A DNA stretch of 64,000 nt, taken from Primula veris (taxonomy: Eukaryota > Streptophyta > Magnoliopsida > Ericales > Primulaceae). The notes beneath the pieces were generated by a model, which saw only the letters and a list, made by a program, of their open reading frames with translations, had not been told where the DNA came from and did not search any database. Made by a program: the position numbers and the translations under genes. The DNA is taken from the NCBI GenBank assembly GCA_963682055.1, contig OY821742.1, positions 2,441,816 through 2,505,815 of the forward strand, written 5' to 3'. Numbering within the stretch: position 1 is the first letter of the stretch; every line of letters begins with the position of its first letter. Below, piece by piece: positions 11,513 to 23,933 of the stretch.

Positions 11513-13215
11513 GGATAAAAACGGGAAAATTACGATAAACATAGACGATAGGATATGGATAGATTAATTGAGTTGCTCAATGATCATATTCTCAACGAGA
11601 TGTTATCGACGGTTTTTTAAAAATTGTTTCTCTGAAGTTTTTGACAGACGTAAGTCTTTTCTTTCTGATGCTAAATTTAAAAGATTAAGAGAGGCTGAGA
11701 TAGAAAAAGGCACCGAATATGTGGCTCTATCTTCGAAAATCAACAGTCCAAATATATTGGCCGTTAGAAATATCGAAATATTAGACACGGGAGAATCAGT
11801 GTTGGTATATGAAAATTTTGATATATCGTTTCAAGAATAGGCAACTAATAAGGGAAATGTAGCGATTTTTGACATTTGGGAGAAGTTTGCCACTTCCACC
11901 ATCGACGCTCTTCGAGGGGCAAACGATCAAAAACATTTGTCATTATAATACGAAAAACCCCAACAACTACTTCATTGTTGGGGGTGAGTTTTATATTAGC
12001 AATTTCGGAATTAACGGACGGAAAATGAAAAACTGCGATCAAATTAGACGAGCCGATATGGATGGACTTATTGAGTTGCTCAAGCATCATATTCCATAGA
12101 GATTTCATAAATGGGATTTTGGGATTCATTTCTCTCTTATACTCAACAAACGTACGTTTTTACTTTCTTGATTTTAATTATTGTTATGCTATCTAACAAC
12201 TCCATAATTCTTGTTTATAAGTGCTTTTTACTAGCTGCATTTTTTTTCTCCCGTCTGCTTGAAGTTATGAGAAAACATCCCCTATTATTATCCAATAAGT
12301 AAAATTGTCACTTCTTTCGTCAGATCATTGACTATTGCAAAAATGATATGAGTGAAAATGAGTTTAAGTTGTACAATGCATCCCGGATAAACTAAACTAT
12401 TTAGGATGAAAAAATTATTTACTAAGTCATTCTATAGAACTTGGTACAAACATAGGCAACCAGGAGGACCTGAGAAGCAACTTCGACAATTCTTTTTTGT
12501 GTTGAAAAATTTCAGGATCACATAGCTGAGTATAACCAAAAGTTAATTCTGAAGGTATATATCATGCAAAAAAAAAACTTTTTTTTTAATTTACCATTTA
12601 TATATCAATAATTTGACCTATTTTTTTATTTACCATTTATATATCAACAATTTGACCTATTTTTTAATTTAAGATTAATGATTTGACCTATTTTAATTAT
12701 AGGACCGAGATGACAATGAGTGGATTATGCGAATCATAACAGGAATGTGACCAAAAATTTTAACTAGTGTTCACTACTACTTTGCGGATACTTTTCCTGG
12801 TACGAGTGTGCTATGCTACCACTGATAGTGGTTTTCCCTCGATATTGACAAGTTACGTAAGTGTGGTTAAGTAGACAATGAATCGTTTGTGGAAGTTTAC
12901 TATTTGTCATGAATTTGACATCTTGTTTTTGTTTCAGACTCACCTTATTTGGCTCGTCAAACTCTTAACTAGTCAAGTCTTGCATTGCTTTGCTTTTTCC
13001 TTCATAGTCGTTCACAAGATTGTTCTTAAATAACTAAAATATTTAAGTTAATTATAAATAATTATTACGAGTGAATAGTTTTATCAATAATATGCATCAA
13101 ATCTTAGAAACTCGTTATAATTATTTATAATTACCTTAAATATTTTAGTTAATTAAGAACAATCTTGCGAACGACTCTGAAGGCAAAAGCAAAGCAAAAC
13201 AATACTAATTGAGTT
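11513..13215 (+). pseudogene. Array unit 3 (1703 bp), chimeric A/B kinase-KEN relic
   Basis: Same layout. The kinase-like stretch is open for 90 codons (11568-11840) and ends at a TAG that replaces the Trp of FQEW. Downstream the frame is broken. The KEN-like part carries a short deletion around 12386. The last intron (donor ttac|gtaagt, acceptor tttcag) is intact, and the hairpin MITE is at 12972-13205. Confidence 0.65.
12972..13205. mobile_element. Hairpin MITE in array unit 3
   Basis: Same foldback element and position as in the other units, with few changes. Confidence 0.75.
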
Positions 13216-14922
13216 GGATAAAAACGGGAAAATTACGATAAACATAGACGATATGATATGGATAGATTAATTGAGTTGCTCAATGATCATATTCTCAACG
13301 AGATGTCATCGACGGTTTTTTAAAAATTGTTTCTCTCAAGTTTTTGACAGACGTAAGTCTTTTCTTTCTGATGCTAAATTTAAAAGATTAAGAGAGGCTG
13401 AGATAGAGAAAGCCACCGAATATGTAGCTCTATCTTCGAAAATCAACAGTCCAAATAAATTGGCCGTTAGAAATATCGAAATATTAGACACGGGAGAATC
13501 AGTGTTGGTCTATGAAAATTTCGATATATCGTTTCAAGAATGGGCAACTAATAAGGGAAATGCAGCTATTTTTGACATTTGGAGATGTTTGCCACTTCCA
13601 CCATCGACGCTCTTCGAGGGGCAAACGATAAAAAACACTTGTCATGATAATACGAAAAACCCCAACAACTACTTCATTGTTTGGGGTGAATTTTATATTA
13701 GAAATTTCGGAATTAACGGACGGAAAAAAAAAATTGCGATCAAATTAGACGAGCCGATATGGATGGACTTATTGAGTTGCTCAAGGATCATATTCCCATA
13801 GAGATTTCATAAATGAGATTTTGGGATTCATTTCTCTCTTATACTCAACAAATGTACGTTTTTACTTTCTTGATTTTAATTATTGTTATGCTATCTAACA
13901 ACTCGATAATTCTTGTTTTTAGGTGATTTTTACTAGCTATGTTTTTTTTCTCCCGTCTGCCTGAAGTTATGAGAAAACATCCCCAATTATTATCCAATAA
14001 GTAAAATTGTCACTTCTTTCGTCAGATCATTGACTATTACAAAAATGATAGGAGTGAAAAGGAGTTTAAGTTGTACAATGCATTCCTGGATGATAACCTA
14101 AACTATTTATGATGGGAAATTGTTTACCTGAGCCATTCTATAGACTTGGTACAAACATAGGCAACCAGGAGGACATGAGGAAGCAACTTTGACAATTCTT
14201 TTTTGCGTTGAAAAATTTCAGGATCACATAGCTGACTATAACCAAAAGTTAATTCTGAAGGTATATATCATGCAAAGAAAAAAACTTTTTTTTAATTTAC
14301 CATTTATATATCAATAATTTGACCTATTTTTTTATTTACCATTTATATATCAATAATTTGACCTATTTTTTAATTTAAGATTAATGATTTGACCTATTTT
14401 AATTATAGGACCGAGATGACAATGAGTGAATTATGCGAACCATAACAGGAATGTGACCGAAATTTTTAACTAGTGTTCACTACTACTTTGCGGATACTTT
14501 CCCTGGTACGAGTGTGCTATGCTACCGCTGATAGTGGTTTTCCATCGATATTGACAAGTTATGTAAGTGTGGTTAAGTAGACAATGAATCGTTTGTGGAA
14601 GTTTACTATTTGTCATGAATTTGACATCTTGTTTTTGTTTCAGACTCAGCTTACTTGGCTCGTCAAACTCTTAACTAGCCAAGTCTTGCATTGCTTTGCT
14701 TTTGCTTTCAGAGTCGTTCACAAGATTGTTCTTAGTTAACTAAAATATTTAAGTTAATTATAAATAATTATTACGAGTGAATAGTTTTATCAATAATATG
14801 CATCAAATCTTAGAAATTCGTAATAATTATTTATAATTACATTAAATATTTTACTTAATTAAGAACAATCTTGCGAACGACTCTGAAGGCAAAAGCAAAG
14901 CAAGACAAAGACTAATTGAGTT
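13216..14922 (+). pseudogene. Array unit 4 (1707 bp), longest open frame of the array
   Basis: The kinase-like frame stays open for 176 codons (13271-13801), but only because two frameshifts cancel. Between the DIW segment and the catalytic-loop region it is read out of the ancestral frame, giving a Pro-rich run in place of the helix. The catalytic-loop region reads CHDNTKNPNN where kinases have HRDlKp.N, and RNFGI replaces DFG. KEN-like sequence and the hairpin (14678-14912) follow. The length of the open frame should not be taken as evidence of function. Confidence 0.65.
14678..14912. mobile_element. Hairpin MITE in array unit 4
   Basis: Same foldback element and position as in the other units, with few changes. 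Confidence 0.75.
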
Positions 14923-16614
14923 GGATAAAAACGGTAAAATTACGATAAACATAGACGATAGGATATGGATAGATTAATTGAGTTGCTCAATGATCATATT
15001 CTCAACGAGATGTCATCGACGGTTTTTTAAAAATTGTTTCTCTCAAGTTTTTGACAGACGTAAGTCTTTTCTTTCTGATGCTAAATTTAAAAGATTAAGA
15101 GAGGCTGAGATAGAGAAAGCCACCGAATATGTGGCTCTATCTTCGAAAATCAACCGTCCAAATATACTGGCCGTTAGAAATATCGAAATATTAGAGACGG
15201 GAGAATCAATGTTGGTTTATGAAAATTTCGATATATCATTTCAAGAATGGGCAACTAATAAGGGAAATGTAGCGATTTTTGACATTTGGGAGAAGTTTGC
15301 CACTTCCACCATCGACGCTCTTCGAGTGGCAAACGATAAAAAACATTTCATGGTAATACGAAAAACCCCAACAACTGTTTCATTGTTGGGGGTGAGTTTT
15401 ATATTAGCAATTTCGGAATTAACGGACGGAAAATAAAAAATTGCGATCAAATTAGACGAGCCGATATGGAAGGACTTATTAAGTTGCTCAAGAATCATAT
15501 TCCCATAGAGATTTCATAAATGGGATTTTCGGATTTATTTCTCTCTTATACTCAACAAATGTACGTTTTTATTTTCTTGATTTTAAGTATTGTTTTGCTA
15601 TCTAACAACTCCATAATTCTTGTTTATAGGTGATTTTTACCAGCTACGTTTTTTTCTCCCGTCTGCCTTAAGTTATGAGAAAGCATCCCCTGTTATTATC
15701 CAATAAGTAAAATTGTCACTTCTTTCGTCAGATCATTGACTATTGCAAAAATGGTATGAGTGAAAAGGAGTTTAAGTTTCTGGATGATAATCTAAACTAT
15801 TTAGGATGGAAAAATTGTTACCTGAGCCATTCTATAGAACTTGGTACAAACATAGGCAACCAGGAGAACATGAGGAAGCAACTTCGACAATTCTTTTTTG
15901 TCTTGAAAAATTTCAGGATTACATAGCTGAGTATAACTAAAAGTTAATTCTGAAGGTATATATCATGTAAAAAAAAAAACTTTTTTTAAATTTACCATTT
16001 TTATATCAATAATTTGACCTATTTTTTTATTTACCATTTATATATCAATAATTTGACATATTTTTTAATTTAAGATTAATGATTTGACCTATTTTAATTA
16101 TAGGACCGAGATGACAATGAGTGGATTATGCGAACCATAACAGGAATGTGACCGAAATTTTTAACTAGTGTTCACTACTACTTTGCGGATACTTTCCCTG
16201 GTACGAGTGTGCTATGCTACGCTGATAGTGGTTTTCCCTCGATATTGACAAGTTACATAAGTGTGGTTAAGTAGACAATGAATCGTTGTGGAAGTTTACT
16301 ATTTGTCATGAATTTGACATCTTGTTTTTGTTTCAGATTCAGCTTATTTGGCTCGTCAAACTCTTAACTAGCCAAGTCTTGCATTGTTTTGCTTTTGCAT
16401 TCAGAGTCGTTCACAAGATTGTTCTTAATTAACTAAAATATTTAAGTTAATTATAAATAATTATTACGAGTGAATAGTTTTATCAATAATATGCATCAAA
16501 TCTTAGAAACTCGTAATAATTATTTATAAGTAACTTAAATATTTTACTTAATTAAGAACAATCTTGCGAACGACTCTGAAGTCAAAAGCAAAACAAGACA
16601 AGACTAATTGAGTT
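14923..16614 (+). pseudogene. Array unit 5 (1692 bp), chimeric A/B kinase-KEN relic
   Basis: The kinase-like frame is open for 152 codons (14978-15436) and includes VYENFDISFQEW and EKFATSTIDAL. It then shifts before the NFG segment. The KEN-like exon carries a deletion that removes the start of its central helix (about 15776). The hairpin MITE is at 16371-16604. At 16615 the sequence returns to a fully A-type copy, which marks the right edge of the array. Confidence 0.65.
16371..16604. mobile_element. Hairpin MITE in array unit 5
   Basis: Same foldback element and position as in the other units. Its right edge lies about 10 bp before the array ends. Confidence 0.75.
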
Positions 16615-17417
16615 GGATAAAAACGGAAAAATTACGATAAACATAGACGAGATGATATGGATAGATTAATTGAGTTGCTCAATGATCATATTCTCAACGA
16701 GATGTCATCGATGGTTTTTTAAAAATCGTTTTTCCCAATATTTTGACAGACGTAAGTCTTTTATTTCTTATTTTTAATTATTGTAATCTCATTTAGCAAC
16801 TCCATAGTTCTGTCATATTCGTACTCCATAAAAAAAAAGAGTTTTTTTTTTAGCAATCAAAATTGAAAGATAACATTTGATTTCTACAATTGTTGGTAGC
16901 ATTATATTCAGGATTCCAAGATATATCGGATTTGATTTTTCGATTGTTCATAATGGAATATGAACAGAGAGTATCGCAGAGTTCTTGGTAGCACATTCAC
17001 AAATGGAATTAATTTATTATATGACTCTAACTCAAAATAAAGGGAATCTAATTATCTCCATGATATGAAGGAAAAACTATAGGAAAACAATAAATTAACA
17101 AAACACTTGAGTAAAAACTTGTGATTTCTTAATCTGAGAACAAACCATACATCTTAAAAAAACAATAAACATTAATATATGATGTTTATACTAGTATATC
17201 CTAACACTGAATATTGATGTATCTTGTTTTTATGTGAGTTTTACTATCTAAGATTTTTTTCACGTCTATACAGGACCGAAACAATGAGAAAACATCCGGT
17301 TTTCCTATCCCGAAAAGAAAACTATAATTTCTTTCGTCAGATTATTGACTAAAAACGATCTCAGTTTAATGGAAAAAAAGAGAAGAATTCAGTTAAAATT
17401 CATTGCACATCAGAATT
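16615..17417 (+). pseudogene. Relic A3, 3' half of an A-type kinase-KEN gene
   Basis: The segment holds the A-type C-lobe end and donor (near 16751). The intron is enlarged by about 250 bp of unrelated DNA (about 16840-17090). A KEN-like exon follows the acceptor tatacag (about 17276) and contains RKHPVFLSRK. It ends at the start of the next copy. It probably is the displaced 3' half of A2, separated by expansion of the five-unit array. Confidence 0.55.
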
Positions 17418-18780
17418 GTATAAATATGAACATTCCAAGGAACGAATAAGAGGGGATTAGATTGACGAATGGAATTAAATTTGATTGCTTAGTATGCGAA
17501 AATATAGAATATGAAATTTTAAATCAGGAAAAGTATTACGGCTTTCGGGAGAATTCGTGAAAGTTTAATTCAAGAGATTTAGAGAGGTTGAGATAGACAA
17601 AGTCATCACGTATGTGGCCCTATCTTCGAAGATCAACATTCCTCATGTATTGGCGGGTAGAGATATCGACATCTGAAAGACGAGGAAATCAATCTTGGTG
17701 TGCGAAGATTTTGATATAATGTTTCGAGAATGTGTATCTATAAAGGAAAATGTTGTTACACTTGACATTTGGGAGAAGTTCACCGCTTCCACCATCGACA
17801 CTTTTCGAGGGGCAAATGATAAAAACATTTTACATGGGGATACAAAAAACCGTGAGCTTTTCAATAGCAACTTCGGTATTAATGGATAAAAACGGGAAAA
17901 TTACGATAAACATAGACGATATGATATGGATAGATTAATTGAGTTGCTCAATAATCATATTCTCAACGATATGTCATGGACGGTTTTTTAAAAAATGTTT
18001 CTCTCAAATTTTTGACAGACGTAAGTCTTTTCTTTCGTATTTTTAATTATTGTAATCTCATTTAGCAACTTCATAATTCTGTCATATTGATACTCCGTCA
18101 AAAAAAGAGTTTTTTTTTTTTTTTTTTTTTTACTATCAAAATTGTACTAAAGGAAAAACAATAATAAAACAATAAATTAACAAAACACTTAAGTAAAAAC
18201 TTGTGATTTCTTAATCTGAGAACAAACCATACATCTTAAGAAAACAATAAACATTAATATGTGATGTTTATAGTACTGTATTCTAACACTGAATATCGAT
18301 GCATCTTGTTTTTATGTAATTTTTACTAGCTAAGATTTTTTTCTCGTCTATACAGGACCGAAACAATGAGAAAACATCCGGTTTTCCTATCCCGAAAGTA
18401 AAACTATAATTTCTTTTGTCAGATTATTGACTGCTATAAAAACGATTTCAGTGAAATTGAAAAAGAAGAATTCAGTACCATCCTGAATTCAGAAATACAC
18501 TGGATTTGATAGAACCAAAATTTAACTTCTTACTTCCATGTAGTTTGATACTTTCAAAGGCGTGTGAGAACTGAGAAAAAAATTACTCATAAACTTATTT
18601 ATTACATTGAAAATGTCCAAGACGAGTACAACAAAAAGCTTGCACATAGCGTGTCTTTTAAAATGAACTATTTTTTGTATTTTTCATTTATATATCGATA
18701 ATCTAACCTATTTTTTTCACCAATTTTAACTATAGGATAAAATTGACAAAGAGAGAATTATCAAAACATAATAAGTAGTT
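17418..18780 (+). pseudogene. Relic A4, most complete A-type kinase-KEN copy
   Basis: The copy spans the kinase-like exon (17418 to the donor near 18019), an intron of about 335 bp with a long T-run, a KEN-like exon (from about 18355 to 18645) and a second intron ending actatag. A short last exon (18737 to about 18775) begins with Asp-Lys-Ile-Asp-Lys. A readable stretch ILHGDTKN keeps the catalytic-loop Asp, and NSNFGI follows in place of DFG. A deletion between these two segments, a TGA near 17675 and other frameshifts make it non-functional as a full protein. It best shows the exon layout of subfamily A. Confidence 0.6.
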
Positions 18781-19600
18781 TAACCAATTTATATATCCAA
18801 CAAATGAATTAAATTTGATTACTTAGCATGCGAAAATATAGAATGCGAAAGTTTTTCATTAGAAAAAATACTACGGCATTCGGATTATTCGAAAAATCTA
18901 AACTCAAGAGATTAAGAGATAAGAGACGTTGAGATAGATACAGTCACCAGTTATGTGACACCATTTTCGAAAATCAACATTTCACATGATTTGGCAGTTA
19001 GAAATATTAAAACTTAGAGACGGGGGACAATCTTGGTCCACGGACATTTTGATATGACATTTCGTGGAGGGAAAATTTTTAAAACGGTACCCAACCTATT
19101 AACTTTTAGTGATTTGGTACCTAGCCTAACACACTTTCTAAATTGGTACCCAACCTATACATTTCGCTCTAATTTGGTATCCAACCTAACACTTTTTCTA
19201 ATTTGGTACCCAACCTAACACTTTTTTCTAATTTGATACCCAATCTATACGCTATCGAAGACAAATTGAGTCACTTAATTGGACTGTATACGTATAGGTT
19301 AGGTACCAAATTAGAGCGAAACGTATATGTTGGGTAACAAATTAGAAAAAGTGTTAGGTTGGGTACCAAATTAGAGCGAAATGTATAGGTTGGGTATCAA
19401 ATTAGAAAATGTGTTAGGTTGGGTACCAAATCACTAAAAACTGATAGGTTATGTATCATTTTAGCATTTTTCTCATTTCGTGGATGAAAAAGTATAACGA
19501 AAATGTTATGACACTTGCCATTCGGGATAAGTTCACCGCATCCGTCATCGATGCTCTTCGAGGGGAAGATGATAAAAATTGAGAAATGCAAGTTTCTATT
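18781..19600 (+). pseudogene. Relic A5, kinase-like exon split by a MITE
   Basis: The 5' two thirds of an A-type kinase exon (Leu-Val-His-Gly-His-Phe-Asp near the hinge) are interrupted at 19069 by a 405-bp foldback element. The exon resumes at 19474 with the duplicated target and continues to the Ala-Leu-Arg-Gly segment near 19565. It then ends in unrelated AT-rich DNA. Frameshifts are present before the insertion as well. Confidence 0.6.
19069..19473. mobile_element. Mutator-type MITE (405 bp) with 11-bp target duplication
   Basis: The element is flanked by the direct repeat catttcgtgga (19058-19068 and 19474-19484), which restores the kinase-like exon when one copy and the element are removed. 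Its two arms (about 19069-19248 and 19290-19473) are inverted copies built of the repeated phrase ttggtacccaaccta. An 11-bp duplication with long inverted arms fits a non-autonomous Mutator-like element. There is no transposase. Confidence 0.75.
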
Positions 19601-20093
19601 CCGATGGTATATTTATCTTCGTTGTAATATTTTTAATTACCGATATATCAATTTCATATCTTTCACTTTTTCGCATAATCGAAGGTATGTTTTTACATCT
19701 TACATATATTTACAACTTCTATGAAATGTCTTGTAGATAAATATGATATGCATTACATCTTATATAATATAGAGTAAAAAACTTACATCTGGTATCAGGA
19801 CATTATTTTATTAAATATAAATGTTAAAATGGTATCATCCTGTAAAATTCATTATGAACTTTTATATAAAAAATATATCAACATTTATCGAAAAAGCCAT
19901 ACTTTAGCATGTATAATTATTCTTTACGAGTGTTAATTCTATTATTAGAGTATTGTTAATCGTAAATTAGATCGTATAAATAAAAACAGAATTATTTTTT
20001 ATTAATGTAACTTTCACTCTTTCCTATACCGAAAATTGTCAACATTTATTATATTCCCATACCCTTATACTATTATTTCTATAGATTGGAAGG

Positions 20094-20215
20094 TAAAAGA
20101 TGTGTCTCTAACAAAATAATTAAATTTGATTGTTTAAAATGCAAAATATAGAATACGATAAATTTACATCAGGAAAAATGAGGTACCAGACGCTGAGACA
20201 AATTCGTATCAATGG
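20094..20215 (+). pseudogene. Relic A6, N-lobe fragment of the kinase-KEN family
   Basis: A short stretch with taaatttgattgtttaaaatg followed by the equivalent of the Tyr-Asp-Phe segment matches the start of the A-type kinase exon and then loses similarity. It is the right-most trace of the A cluster. Confidence 0.45.
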
Positions 20216-23059
20216 ACAATGGTTCCATACTAATATCTTCACTTCCTTGGTAAAAAAAATGTTTTATTACTAGTTGGCGACTATTTGAGATCAAAATTCC
20301 TAGGCTATGCCAACCAAGTTTACAGTTTAGCAATAAATATATTAAGTAAAATAAGATAAGGTTTTCAAGGCTCTCTAAGAGTTCTATATCGGTATGCTAC
20401 CGGTATCTATGATTCACTAGCATGAATTCTAAGAACACTCGGAATTTTTGTAGTTGTACCATTCATTTTTTTTAAAATGGTATTCTTTAAAGGGCATTAA
20501 CGGATGAAGCTAGGGAATCGAAGTGAAACGACAATGAAGTAGCGTTAGGAAGGGGTTAGGCAATCGACTAGGTATCACCCACAAATTTCACTTGGTTCCT
20601 ACTTTGTCAGTTACGACATTAACAAGCTACATGTTTCAAAAGTGACAAGTTTGGTAACTATAATCCAACATAGGCCACCACATATACCAAGTTTGTAGAA
20701 ATTAGTTCAACGTGAACAGAGTAAAACTCTTCATGAACAGGTCTTGATATAATGACAACCTGAGCTTGCATAACTATAAGTTCACAATCGTAATTCAGAG
20801 TAATGAAGCTTCTTTTGTTCTTTTATTTTAAAACCAAAAAATATAATGACATTTGATTTTTTGGACTTCTTTTTAAAATTTGAAAATATTCTCTCTATGT
20901 TGTCTCATTCAAGGCCACTTTTCTTCTCCCTTCATTTTTTTCATTTATAAACTCAATTAGTTTCCCAATTTCTGAAATAAACTCCAATTTAGCTCTTTAT
21001 TTTATCTTCTTTTTAATTGAAATTTGGTCGTACTGTATAACTCTCCCTTTTTCCGTATCTTCTTTTTCTGAAACATACGTATCATTTCACCAACTAGTGA
21101 TCAAAACTTGTTGTATTTTTTTTTTCCAATCAATATCCGACCTTTATTAAAATTAAAGAAATATTCAAGCTTATGGGCCAAGTCTCTATAATGGTCATTC
21201 CGTTTAAGAAAAACAGTCACAAAAAAGGTCGAAAAAGCAATCAGAACATGCAAACAAACCATAATAATAACAGTTCAAATTCTCCCATCATCAAAACTTG
21301 TTGTATTCAAGATCTTAGCTAAAATAGACAAGGAAGTTCAGAACAACTCACTCAATGGATGAGTGTAGTTTGTGTCTAAAAGATGCAACAACTTTAGCTA
21401 TGTCTTGAATTAAATATACTTTATATAACTTGTTTTTCAAAAAATAAATGTTAGCAAATGAGAGTACATTAGTGGGGCTTTGAGGCAAAAAAGGCACAAA
21501 AATATGGAGCAAAAGAAATAGTAACGAGTTACAATTTCATGAATAACCCCAACCACTCTTTTTTGTTAAGACCGTTTTGAAACAATTATTTCCGTTAACC
21601 ATCACCTTAAATACGTAGATATAAAAAAAATGCATTTCAAACAAAATGTTCTAAACTGCTTATCAATCAAGAGTTTAATTTTTAAATGCATGTCGTCATG
21701 TCGAATTCTAATATATTATGATTCTCAATATTATGTAATTTGTCCACCGTATAAATATGAGGGACTCGGGATTTTTCTGTTTTGAAGACGAAAGTTTCCA
21801 TTCTTTTTACTCTTGGGATACTTTCAAAGGGCACACGGAGCCACCCATCTGGTGTGTATCATGTGCGGATTTAACTATTTCGGATTGACGCACCTTTAAT
21901 ATGATATTTTATTTTCTGAAATTTGTTTATTCGAAACCGCTATATGCACCAAAAAATCCCAGTCTTTCTGAAGCTATTTGCTTCGTAAGCTTCTCCTCCA
22001 ATGACAGTTATTCAATATCTATTACAAATGAGGTTACTATGAACTTATTAGTGTCCAAGCCTTAACCATTTAAACCTGCATTTTATATACATAGAAAGGC
22101 AATCAATTGTTTGGAAGTGTTTCTTTGAAGGGATAAGCCATCTTTCGCCTTTTGCCCCTCTCTAAAACATGTGTAATCTCTACAAACCACCACAACCATC
22201 GGTTTTTTAGCCTCACTCTTTCTTGTTGAACGGACATTGGTACTAAACCCTACGAAAGGCGCCCGTATATACTTAATTCAATACACATGGCTTTTCTCGA
22301 GCATTTAACATGGCATTCCAACAAATGGTTCAAGATAAAAAATAACTCGGGATAGAGTTTCAGTAGATCGTGACTCCTCGATTGTATTAAGTACCTACCT
22401 CATTTATTGAATGTTCACCATTACTCATATCGCTAACATATACCGGCAACGTATTTGGATCCATTCAAAGTTCAAACTTGCAACTCTAGGGAAAGAAAGT
22501 ATTATAAGTCCAGTTATTATGGAAAGAAATATTCTCTACGAAAGTAAAATGTATAAAATCCTTAGTAATAGTAACAATCACATACGAATTTACGATACAT
22601 ACATATATATATACCAAACAAATTACAATTGTATCTAATCATTAATAACAATTGTTTGTAACTAATAGAATAAATATGTTAAAAAACAATCGTAATGAAT
22701 AGTATGATTCTTTTATTATGATGATTTTTAACGTTGAAATCACCCAAAAAATAACGTTTACTGGAATTAAGTCAAAATTTATACGTACTAGCTATAGTAT
22801 TAAGAATAATGGGAAAAATAATGAAAGATGCAGGTTTTCTTTTCAAAAAATTTAAAACTTTCTTCTTCCTTCCTTTTCTTTTCCAATGACAACAGTTCCC
22901 ATGAAAGCCTTTAATTTTTAAAGGAATAGGATAATAAATTACAGAAATTAGTTGTGGGCTATTTGAATTTAATCCTTTTTCGTGAGAGTCGCCAAGGCAC
23001 CTGACATGGAAACGAGATCGGAAACGTCAGTCTGCTATTTACTTTATTTTCTTTTACTT
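20216..23059 (+). repeat. Non-coding DNA containing segmental duplication S, copy 2 (first blocks)
   Basis: No gene is recognised. The blocks 21293-21513, 21588-21648 and 22950-23059 match 3106-3338, 5598-5665 and about 6205-6290 in order. The rest is AT-rich unique sequence. Confidence 0.6.
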
Positions 23060-23645
23060 TTATAATTGTCCAGCCTTCTTTCGTGATTTATTTTCTCTTA
23101 CATACACGTTTACACAATTGTAGTTTAATGGCTCATACATTTGCTATAATGTGAAATTAAGTGCTTTATTGTCAATTTTATTAATAACCTCTCCATTATA
23201 CAATCGATGAGAATTGCATTGTACACAAAACGGTTATTTGACACCACATAAGTCTAACGAAGTAAAATTTGTGACAAATAATGGAGTAGAAGAACGAGAA
23301 TAGTTATGACAATAAATAAAATTTGTTTACTGGAATGAATATGTAATGTTTTGTTTGCAAAACAATAGTGTGTAAAAGCTCAATTAGGAGTTGTGTGTTT
23401 GCATTTTACGATGGAAAAACTGCATTAATTATAAACAAATTTTGTGACTGCTCAATAGCACCAGTGCGCCAAACAGCGACTCTTTGAGCAGAATACTTGT
23501 AAGCGTTGACTTGAGACTATGCTTGCCAGCATGGAAAACAGAAGTCGGAAACGATACAAGAACCGAAAATGCGGAACGTGGAAAAAACGAAAAAGAAAAA
23601 AAATGGAAATTTCACGTAAAATAATTGAAAACAAGAGACATGAAG
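23060..23645 (+). repeat. Segmental duplication S, copy 2 (last block)
   Basis: This block matches 6290-6585 (from aagtctaacgaagtaaaatt to gactctttgagc). It also matches 55400-55980, including tgtagtttaatgg, caatcgatgagaattgcatt and the purine-rich stretch after gcgttga. The copies at 6.3 and 23.2 kb stand upstream of kinase-KEN relics. The 55-kb copy stands alone. Confidence 0.7.
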
Positions 23646-23933
23646 GTAAAGGCTAAAACAAACCTTAAAGGAAAACCGTAATAGACATCAAAAGAAAAAG
23701 GAGTTTTTCGCTACCGAAAGACACTCAACTGCTCGTAAAGGCTAAAACAAACCTTAAAGGAAAACCGTAATAGACATGAAAAGAAAAAGGAGTTTTTCGC
23801 TACCGAAAGACACTCAACTGCTCGTAAAGGCTAAAACAAACCTTAAAGGAAAACCGTAATAGACATGAAAAGAAAAAGGAGTTTTTCGCTACCGAAAGAC
23901 ACTCAACTGCTCGTAAAGGCTAAAACAAACCTT
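23646..23933 (+). repeat. 89-bp tandem repeat, 3.2 copies
   Basis: Units start at 23646, 23735, 23824 and 23913 (gtaaaggctaaaacaaacc), with an exact 89-bp period and almost no divergence. The third full unit is followed by a 21-bp partial unit that stops at the outer edge of the large palindrome. One unit corresponds to a single block at about 56030-56115 in the third copy of duplication S. Confidence 0.9.

Noticed and set aside
13271..13801. 176-codon open frame in array unit 4 as an intact protein gene
   Set aside because: It stays open only through two cancelling frameshifts. The section between them is in the wrong frame relative to the other copies, and no start context or upstream exon is present.
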